From: JAHLMP01 sp964608845
Lineage (GTDB): Archaea; Aenigmatarchaeota; Aenigmatarchaeia; GW2011-AR5; JAHLMP01
Direction of reading: 5' to 3'
DNA length: 56,487 nt
Assembly (NCBI GenBank): GCA_964608845.1
Contig: CAZSPP010000008.1
Span: 1-56,487, forward strand
Part shown: one piece after another, positions 50,462-56,487 of the stretch
Layout: each line of letters opens with the position of its first letter
How positions within the stretch are numbered: position 1 is the first letter of the stretch
Position numbers and translations under genes: made by a program
Notes under the pieces: generated by a model
Told to the model about the DNA's origin: nothing
Databases searched by the model: none
Seen by the model: only the letters and a program-made list of their open reading frames with translations

Positions 50462-51634
50462 TCATTTATATATTTCTATTCTAAATTTGTAACCTTCCTC
50501 TATTAATCCCTTTACAAATTCATATGAAAAATTTTTCATTTGAAACATTTTAGAGAATGAGATTATTTTTATTTCTTCTTTTGGATATATTTTTATGTTT
50601 TGGAATGAAATATTTCTAGAGAATATATAATCTTCATCTTTAACTTCTTTCCAAAATCTAATTTCATCCATGGAACCATTAAAATATTCGTTCTCAAAAA
50701 AACCTATTTTGCATGAATTAGCGTTTATTCCATCGTTTGTAGAAATAACAACATAATTCCACTCATTTAGATTAATAGTTGTGTTGATAATACCGTTTAC
50801 ATAAATTGTAGGTGAAGAAATATTTGAGGCAACTATATTACTATCTTGTAATAATATTCCTGCAGAAGAATTTAGTTGAAGAATCTTCTGATTGGTATTA
50901 TTAGTTTTGATCCAGAATTCAATTGTTTTTATGTTTTCTCCAACATCTCCACAATCAACATAATCATTAACTCCATCGAAATATAACGCATTAGAAAATT
51001 TTCCTACTATCCAGGTAGGGCAATCTTCATTATAACAATTTACTGTTCCATTTTTTAATATTCCTGTTTTTTCATTTCCAGAATAATCTATAGCAATGCT
51101 TTCTGACTCATCAAATTTGTAATAAAGAGATAGGTTAGATAAATAATTTTTTGGTATAACATCTCTATCATTTGAAAAGTATATATATAATTTTTTGTTA
51201 TAATTTGGTGAAAGATTTACAAACATTGTTATTAAGCTAAAATTCAAATATTGCTCAGAACATAAATTACTATAAGAAATTTTATTTGCAATCTCTGTAA
51301 AATTTTCGTCATAGACTCTTATAGTGGAGTTCCAGGCTTCTTTGTTACAAAGACTATCAAAAGTTATATTAATTGAAATGGGCTCGTTTTTTAAATCATA
51401 TCCAGTAATTTCAATTATAATTGGAATTCTCTTTATAGGTTTTAACAACATAATATTATCCTCAGAATCTTCTTCGTTATAACTTGAAAATATTTTGTTA
51501 AATATGGTTATTGCCTTATCTCTAAACTCTGTAGCACTTACCTGTAGAGAAGAGAAATAGTAAGTTATGTAAAGTAAAGCAAACCCTATCATAAAAATAA
51601 ATATCGCAATACCTATAACAAAGTCTATCTCCAT
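50462..51634 (-). CDS. Surface protein with N-terminal anchor and LamG-like domain
   Basis: A 390-residue protein. An N-terminal hydrophobic helix (MEIDFVIGIAIFIFMIGFAL) anchors it; the preceding ME-ID resembles a mature pilin start without a clear prepilin leader. A beta-rich region of about 140 residues follows, then a LamG-like domain (about 165-345) with LYYKFDESESIAIDYSG, ALYFDGVNDYVDCG, TIEFWIKTN and GSMDEIRFWKEV. It is the first gene of the four-gene pilin-like operon and shares the LamG type with the last one. Sequons are abundant. Confidence 0.77.
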   Translation of the reverse strand: MEIDFVIGIAIFIFMIGFALLYITYYFSSLQVSATEFRDKAITIFNKIFSSYNEEDSEDNIMLLKPIKRIPIIIEITGYDLKNEPISINITFDSLCNKEAWNSTIRVYDENFTEIANKISYSNLCSEQYLNFSLITMFVNLSPNYNKKLYIYFSNDRDVIPKNYLSNLSLYYKFDESESIAIDYSGNEKTGILKNGTVNCYNEDCPTWIVGKFSNALYFDGVNDYVDCGDVGENIKTIEFWIKTNNTNQKILQLNSSAGILLQDSNIVASNISSPTIYVNGIINTTINLNEWNYVVISTNDGINANSCKIGFFENEYFNGSMDEIRFWKEVKDEDYIFSRNISFQNIKIYPKEEIKIISFSKMFQMKNFSYEFVKGLIEEGYKFRIEIYK

Positions 51635-51669
51635 AATTAAGAATTTGTTTTATTTTTATTTATTTTTTA

Positions 51670-54015
51670 TTAAGCTTTTTTGACATAAAAAATTGTAATG
51701 TTTCTCTTTCTTCTTCTAAAAGTGATAATTATTGCAAAAGCGAGAATTAATATAATGAGTCCAATAAGTATTATAATTGAATTTCCAGACACAAATTCTG
51801 ATACAAAAGAGTAAATTTCTTTTATAATGTTTTTCTTTTCTTTTTTTTCTGTTTGGATTGTTGTTTGCAAGCTCGTTTGTTTTAAAGTTGTAGTTTCTGT
51901 TTTTTCTTCTTTACATATTCCGCAATCTTTTTCGCATGTTTCACAATTTTCATTTTCTTCACAAATTCCATTTCCACAAACATTTTTTATAATACATTTC
52001 GGAATACCTGAATTACAATCTATAATTTCATTTTCTTTGCATGTTGGTGGAGAACAATCTTCTTTACATACACAATAATTCTCTTCATTTTCACATATTT
52101 TATTTCCACAAATTAATTTTCCTATATAAAAGTAGCCAACATCTTTAATTGTTTTTGTGTTGTTATTGATATCACTAGAAGTTATATCTATCCAATAAGA
52201 GCCATTAGAAGCAATATATATTTCTCCATGCCAATTTGATCCTTTCCTTAAATCTAAGGTATAATTTTTTTCACCTTTTATTAAAAGTTGAGCAAAAATT
52301 ACATCACTTCCTTCATCTTTTAAAACAGCAGTAAAATTAAAAACTCTTGAAAAAGAGGAATATGTGGGATAGACATAAAGTGAAATTAGTTCTGGAGGAT
52401 TATTATCTACTCTTATCTTAACACTTCTATTGACAACATTTCCTGCTAAATCTTCTCCGACAAAAAATATTTCATTTTCCCCATCATGTAATATTGTGGT
52501 ATCAAAAGTTCCTGTACAAGAGAACCTTCTTCCTTGAAGAATAGAAATGCAATCCATTTCAATATTTTTATCCAAAACCTTTAGGAAAAAGCTATTTTCT
52601 TTTAAGCCCCACTCATCCATATAATATACTACAGCAGAGTGATCTCCTTTCAAATAAATTTGGGAATAATCTGCTGTTGTTAAAATTGTTGGAGGAGTAT
52701 TATCTATTATAATAGATTTTTCATCGCTAACAGAATAATTTAAAGAATTTTTAACAATAACCTTAATTATATATGCTCCATCGTTTATGTTTGTTGTATT
52801 TAATAAGTAACTACAATAAGAAAAATCATTGTAGCAATTCATTTTATAATCCTTTTCCATAAACTTCAGAATAACATCTTCTATTATATCCTTTCTTCCA
52901 CTCAACGTAGCATTTATTGTTACAATACCTTTAACATAGTTCGGAGAAATAATTTGTACAAAAGGCCTTTGATTATTTATTTTGATATTTAAGGGGGTTT
53001 TTATGGTATTGTTTGCCTTATCAAAAACTGAAAAATAAATTTCATAATTGCCGTCTGAAAATATTGTAGTGTTTAAGATAAATGAACATAGATATGTATC
53101 TTCAGAAATATTTTTACATTCCATTCTATATTTGTTATTATTTATTTCCATTTCAGAATAATCTAAACCAGAATATCTATCTTTTATTCTTAATGTTATG
53201 TTAACCGATCCTCTTATTTCTTCACCTTCACTTAATGAAATATTATTAATTTCAGGAATTTCATTATCAATAAAAGCAACTCCTAAAAATGTTGTGTTTT
53301 TATTTCCTAAAACATCGCTCGCATTTACATAAATTAATATAGATTCATTATTTTGGAATTCGTCAGTTCTTATTTTCATTTTCCATGTAGCATTTAGAGT
53401 TATGTTTGCGAGAAATGTTTCATTATCTTTTATATAATATGCTAATACAGAAGAATTGTCTAATCCGGAAAGCAAATCAATTATAGAAAGGTCTATGATT
53501 TTATTAGAAGAAATAAAAGAGCCATTAATAAAATTTAAAGCGTTAACAATAGGGGGTTGTCTATCTATTATTACAGCTAAAGGATTTGTTTCATTTCCTA
53601 GAAATGTTGTTTCATTTCTATCAGAAACCTCAAAATAATAATATTCTTTTGTACCAGATTCTGCTGCAACTATTTCAATCTCTTTGAAACAATTTGCTGT
53701 TGTAGAATTTATTAAAAAACATGACATATTATAAATACTTCTATTTCCTGGCCAAACATCCTGAGCACCAAAATGTAAAAGAGCTGAAAGATTTTCAAAA
53801 GAAGAAGAAAAATTCGAAACTATAAGTGAAACATTAACAGAAAAATTGTATGATCTACCTCCTGATATATAGGTTCCATTTGTTGGTAAATAAGAAACAA
53901 TTTGCAAACATTTTCCTTCTGAAATAAAGATCAAAATTAGGGTCAATACAAATATAATTTTCCAAAAATACCCTCTACTATTTTTGAGATTTTTAATTAT
54001 AGAAGCATTAACCAT
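51670..54015 (-). CDS. Large Ig-like repeat surface protein with Cys modules
   Basis: A 781-residue protein. An N-terminal signal or anchor helix (about 17-36) leads to a long ectodomain of about five Ig-like beta repeats (about 40-630), each marked by IDNTPP, VDNNPPEL or IDRQPPIVNAL-type linkers and CS-x-LLNT/CTGTFDTT strands. Two Cys modules follow (CGNKICENEENYCVCKEDC and CGNGICEENENCETCEKDCG), then a Thr/Gln-rich stalk (TETTTLKQTSLQTT), a C-terminal transmembrane helix (about 745-767) and a basic tail. It is an S-layer or adhesin-like surface protein, with dozens of N-x-S/T sequons. Confidence 0.8.
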   Translation of the reverse strand: MVNASIIKNLKNSRGYFWKIIFVLTLILIFISEGKCLQIVSYLPTNGTYISGGRSYNFSVNVSLIVSNFSSSFENLSALLHFGAQDVWPGNRSIYNMSCFLINSTTANCFKEIEIVAAESGTKEYYYFEVSDRNETTFLGNETNPLAVIIDRQPPIVNALNFINGSFISSNKIIDLSIIDLLSGLDNSSVLAYYIKDNETFLANITLNATWKMKIRTDEFQNNESILIYVNASDVLGNKNTTFLGVAFIDNEIPEINNISLSEGEEIRGSVNITLRIKDRYSGLDYSEMEINNNKYRMECKNISEDTYLCSFILNTTIFSDGNYEIYFSVFDKANNTIKTPLNIKINNQRPFVQIISPNYVKGIVTINATLSGRKDIIEDVILKFMEKDYKMNCYNDFSYCSYLLNTTNINDGAYIIKVIVKNSLNYSVSDEKSIIIDNTPPTILTTADYSQIYLKGDHSAVVYYMDEWGLKENSFFLKVLDKNIEMDCISILQGRRFSCTGTFDTTILHDGENEIFFVGEDLAGNVVNRSVKIRVDNNPPELISLYVYPTYSSFSRVFNFTAVLKDEGSDVIFAQLLIKGEKNYTLDLRKGSNWHGEIYIASNGSYWIDITSSDINNNTKTIKDVGYFYIGKLICGNKICENEENYCVCKEDCSPPTCKENEIIDCNSGIPKCIIKNVCGNGICEENENCETCEKDCGICKEEKTETTTLKQTSLQTTIQTEKKEKKNIIKEIYSFVSEFVSGNSIIILIGLIILILAFAIIITFRRRKRNITIFYVKKA

Positions 54016-54059
54016 ATAAAAACATATTAAACAAAGAACAATAAAAATGTTACTATAAT

Positions 54060-54713
54060 TTAAAGTAAAGGTATTTCATTTACATTACGCTCTTCATCGA
54101 CTCCAAACATTCTATACCATTCATCGTCTTCAATCTTTACTCTAATAAAAACACATAACTTATTTCCACATTGGCCTATTCCAAATATTTCTGACTCTAA
54201 AACATTTTTTCCTTGATTATTAAGATAATTTAAAAGCACATCAAGTGCTTCACTTTCTGTTATATTCATTGGTCTTACTTCACAAGCATTTTTTGTTTTA
54301 TTGCATATCTCATAATCAAAAGGACAACCGCAATCTATACAGCAATTTTCATAAGATTCAAATATTTCACATACATTATTTCCACATATTGGTTTTACAC
54401 AAGTTTGTTTTTCTTCTGAGCAGTATTCACCTTCATTACATTTGCAATCCGGAGCACAATTGAAACAATTTTCTCCAATTTCACATATTCTGTTTCCGCA
54501 TAAAGCTTTACTTATTGTTTGATTTGTTTTTGTTTGTGTTGGCTTAGAGAAAATGAAAATTAAAGAAATAACGAGAATTATTATCCCTATGGCCAAAAAA
54601 ATTTTTTTATTATCTTTCTTTTCAAACCCTTCAAATTCAATTCTTTTGTATTCATCTTCTGGGCTATATTCATTTGGATAATATTGATTTTTCAGTCCAA
54701 AGAAAATCTTCAT
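54060..54713 (-). CDS. Membrane-anchored Cys-module protein
   Basis: A 217-residue protein. It has a cytoplasmic N-terminus (about 38 residues), one helix (about 39-58) and two extracellular Cys modules (CGNRICEIGENCFNCAPDC and CGNNVCEIFESYENCCIDCG), each followed by C-x-EGEYCS or CPFDYEICN pieces. A C-terminal domain of about 70 residues starts ITESEALDVLLNYLN and includes CGNKLCVFIRVKIEDDEWYRM, resembling a PepSY-like alpha/beta unit. It is a paralogue of the next upstream gene. The function is unknown. Confidence 0.75.
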   Translation of the reverse strand: MKIFFGLKNQYYPNEYSPEDEYKRIEFEGFEKKDNKKIFLAIGIIILVISLIFIFSKPTQTKTNQTISKALCGNRICEIGENCFNCAPDCKCNEGEYCSEEKQTCVKPICGNNVCEIFESYENCCIDCGCPFDYEICNKTKNACEVRPMNITESEALDVLLNYLNNQGKNVLESEIFGIGQCGNKLCVFIRVKIEDDEWYRMFGVDEERNVNEIPLL

Positions 54714-54799
54714 ATTATTTAATAGAGTTTTAGAATATAAAACATTTTAGGAGTAAAATTTAGTGTGTCGACTCTTTAGTTAGTTAATATTTGCTGCGA

Positions 54800-55435
54800 T
54801 CATATTGGAATTCCAAGAAGACGAACATTACCGTCAGCTGTTACAACAAAATACAATGTATCACGCCAATCTTTTTGAGTATGAGGATAAACATATACAA
54901 TCTTCGCTGGTTTGCCTTCATGTATAGTGTCATTTCCAACTACAATCTCATAACCAGAAATACCTTTTTCTTTTAGATAGTCTTCAACTAATTTTTTCGC
55001 AAGATCATCTGAAACTCCAGAAGACGGAATCTCGCATTTATGAGTTATTTTATTACATATTTCACCGCTTATTCTACATCCACAATCGTTACAACAATTT
55101 TCTGAATTTTCACCCGGTTCACATTTGTTGTTTCCACATATAGCTAATACACATTTTCTAGTTTCTGGTGAACAATAGTATCCTTCTTCACATTTACAGT
55201 CGAATGGACACTCGTAGCAATTTTCTCCAATATCACATCTTCTATTTCCACATTCAGGCTTTTCAAGTTTTTCTTTCGGTATCAATACAAAAAGAGATGT
55301 GATTAGAATAAATAAAACAACCGCACCTATTAAAACATACAAAAACCGCTTGCTTCTTTTAGAGTACTCAAGATCGGAATAATCTGAGTATTGGTTTGTT
55401 ATTTTTTCACTAACTGTTTCTGTTAGTTCTCGCAT
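54800..55435 (-). CDS. Membrane-anchored Cys-module protein, paralogue
   Basis: A 211-residue protein with the same plan as the downstream gene: cytoplasmic N-terminus, helix at about 31-52, Cys modules CGNRRCDIGENCYECPFDC and CGNNKCEPGENSENCCNDCG, then C-terminal SDDLAKKLVEDYLKEKG and ending VTADGNVRLLGIPI. The two are clearly duplicates that diverged, since module spacing is identical. It starts three bases after the stop of the C25-like gene and may be co-expressed with it. Confidence 0.75.
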   Translation of the reverse strand: MRELTETVSEKITNQYSDYSDLEYSKRSKRFLYVLIGAVVLFILITSLFVLIPKEKLEKPECGNRRCDIGENCYECPFDCKCEEGYYCSPETRKCVLAICGNNKCEPGENSENCCNDCGCRISGEICNKITHKCEIPSSGVSDDLAKKLVEDYLKEKGISGYEIVVGNDTIHEGKPAKIVYVYPHTQKDWRDTLYFVVTADGNVRLLGIPI

Positions 55436-55438
55436 ATT

Positions 55439-56487
55439 TTACCACATTTTTTTAATTTTTATGGTAGGATCGCCATAAAGGAGTGTTTGATGTGCTACTT
55501 TAAATACACATGCATCTGAATAACTGTTAAAATATTCTATCTTTTTCTCTTTAAATATATCACCTATTCTTTTTCCTACTTGGAATCCCTTAGAGATTCT
55601 TGTATATAAATTTCCTGTAAAGATTTCACCGCCAAAACGACACTCATCCACACCCTCAGAAGCTAATCCACTTCTTGATATAACACCACCGAGTTGCATT
55701 TCGGTTCCTCCAATATATACAGCTCCTCCTGATTTTAAAAAGACCATAAGAATAGATTCCGATGTTCTTTCAATATTATGAATTCTTCCGCCATAGCATG
55801 GCATTACCAACCAAAAAGGATTCTTTGTAATTGAAACGCTATTAGGAGTAAGCCATGGATCTTGGCCATAGCCATTCTCAGGAGAGAATTGTTGCGTCTC
55901 TATTCCACTCAATGATCGACAATATGGGGGAAAAGTTCTGCCTTCATTGCCATGAAGAAGACCCATCCAAAAAGATTTTCCTCTTATTGCATCATTATTT
56001 CTCTCCTCCGGATGGTAACAATCCTTAATAGACTTGCAAGGTGGGTTTGTTATTATCTCAAATATGTTGTTTGGACATGTTCCATGAACAGCACAGGCAT
56101 AACATTCTCCAGAAGTCCAGTATAAAAGTCCATACCAAGAAGGGCGTTCAAACATAGATATCTGTATCCGGTCAGATATGTCTATTCCACCTTCTTTGTG
56201 TAATTTTATAGCAGAATCTAATGAGTTCAATATAACATCAATATCTCCTTTATTAGGATCTGGTATTCTTCCTACTGGTATGTCAGGTAAACCATTTTTA
56301 GGTGTCTCGTAATCACCATACGGATCGTCAGTAAAAAGGTTTTTATCGCAGATGTTATAAATAAATGCAATGTCAGGGCATCCTGAATTGTCAATCACTG
56401 GTTGCACAAACCTATCATATCCACCTAAAATTATCAAGTATTTTACTTCCAATTTTTTAATTAATTGATCTAAAACTCCATCAATAT
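55439..56487 (-). CDS. Peptidase C25 (gingipain)-like protein, N-terminus beyond the right edge
   Basis: The frame is open through the right edge. A TTG at 56452 is not needed as a start, because the upstream codons (IDGVLDQLIKKLEVKYLIIL) fit the family. The visible 349 residues include YLIILGGYDRF, DDPYGDYETPKNG, LPDIPVGRIPDP, a candidate catalytic His in LLHGNEGRTFP, a candidate catalytic Cys in WLVMPCYGGRIHN and GGAVYIGGTEMQ. The order matches C25 caspase-like cysteine proteases. It is probably secreted and acts on surface proteins, but the N-terminus and any signal peptide are not visible. Family assignment is by motif memory only. Confidence 0.65.
   Translation of the reverse strand, partial: IDGVLDQLIKKLEVKYLIILGGYDRFVQPVIDNSGCPDIAFIYNICDKNLFTDDPYGDYETPKNGLPDIPVGRIPDPNKGDIDVILNSLDSAIKLHKEGGIDISDRIQISMFERPSWYGLLYWTSGECYACAVHGTCPNNIFEIITNPPCKSIKDCYHPEERNNDAIRGKSFWMGLLHGNEGRTFPPYCRSLSGIETQQFSPENGYGQDPWLTPNSVSITKNPFWLVMPCYGGRIHNIERTSESILMVFLKSGGAVYIGGTEMQLGGVISRSGLASEGVDECRFGGEIFTGNLYTRISKGFQVGKRIGDIFKEKKIEYFNSYSDACVFKVAHQTLLYGDPTIKIKKMW

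Noticed and set aside
1..56487. CRISPR arrays, insertion sequences, rRNA genes
   Set aside because: I found no regularly spaced direct repeats, no transposase-like frames and no rRNA segments on either strand.

Overview
This 56.5 kb window is chromosomal DNA from an AT-rich archaeon. Diagnostic genes are a histone, TFB, Rpo7, aIF2-alpha, aIF6, ABCE1/RLI, GINS, Hel308, a PDCD5-type DNA-binding protein, RNase P protein Rpp21 and many archaeal-type ribosomal proteins. Small compact genes, a fused single-chain primase, Cys-rich surface proteins with CGN-C-E-GEN-C repeats and shortened core proteins (SMC, uL10) suggest a DPANN-like lineage. I cannot name the phylum from sequence alone. Many genes look leaderless, with a TATA-like box 22-30 bases before the start; genes inside operons often have GGTG or AGGAG ribosome-binding sites.

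Layout. 1-2.2 kb: two coiled-coil proteins and eS1. 2.3-8.5 kb: eS27, aIF2-alpha, uL16 and ABCE1, then PRPP synthetase, a DUF72 protein and a polyprenyl diphosphate synthase. 8.6-15.3 kb: tRNA-Pro, a 6.5 kb integrated element and its target tRNA-Thr. 15.4-17.5 kb: two classical mevalonate-pathway genes. 17.5-29.7 kb: information-processing genes (histone, TFB, primase, GINS, eL42, topoisomerase I, Hel308), with a split oligosaccharyltransferase and a metallo-beta-lactamase-fold hydrolase. 29.7-37.8 kb: ribosomal protein operons on both strands with prefoldin, aIF6, PDCD5, RNase P protein and tRNA-Gly. 37.9-48 kb: agmatinase-like protein, Rpo7, PIN protein, rhomboid protease, uL22, ScpA-SMC, a ThyX-like protein, a membrane protein and SHMT. 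47.9-56.5 kb: a minus-strand cell-surface block of pilin-like proteins (two with LamG-like domains), an Ig-like surface protein, Cys-repeat membrane proteins and a C25-protease-like protein that runs off the right edge.

The most interesting part is the 8.7-15.2 kb element. It is bounded by 17-bp direct repeats that copy the 3' end of tRNA-Thr. Just inside these lie 19-bp inverted arms (one mismatch). It carries an intact tyrosine recombinase next to the recombined tRNA end, an orphan core-binding domain from another integrase, two membrane proteins with C-terminal zinc ribbons, a novel membrane protein, a YdjM-like membrane protein and a stand-alone Cdc48 N-domain without ATPase modules. Closing the repeats on paper restores a tandem tRNA-Thr/tRNA-Pro pair with a 5-nt spacer, so insertion split a tRNA operon and apparently gave tRNA-Pro a new promoter. 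Two of the three tRNAs (Thr, Gly) have 12-13 nt insertions in the T-arm, and the third (Pro) has a 41-nt anticodon-loop intron.
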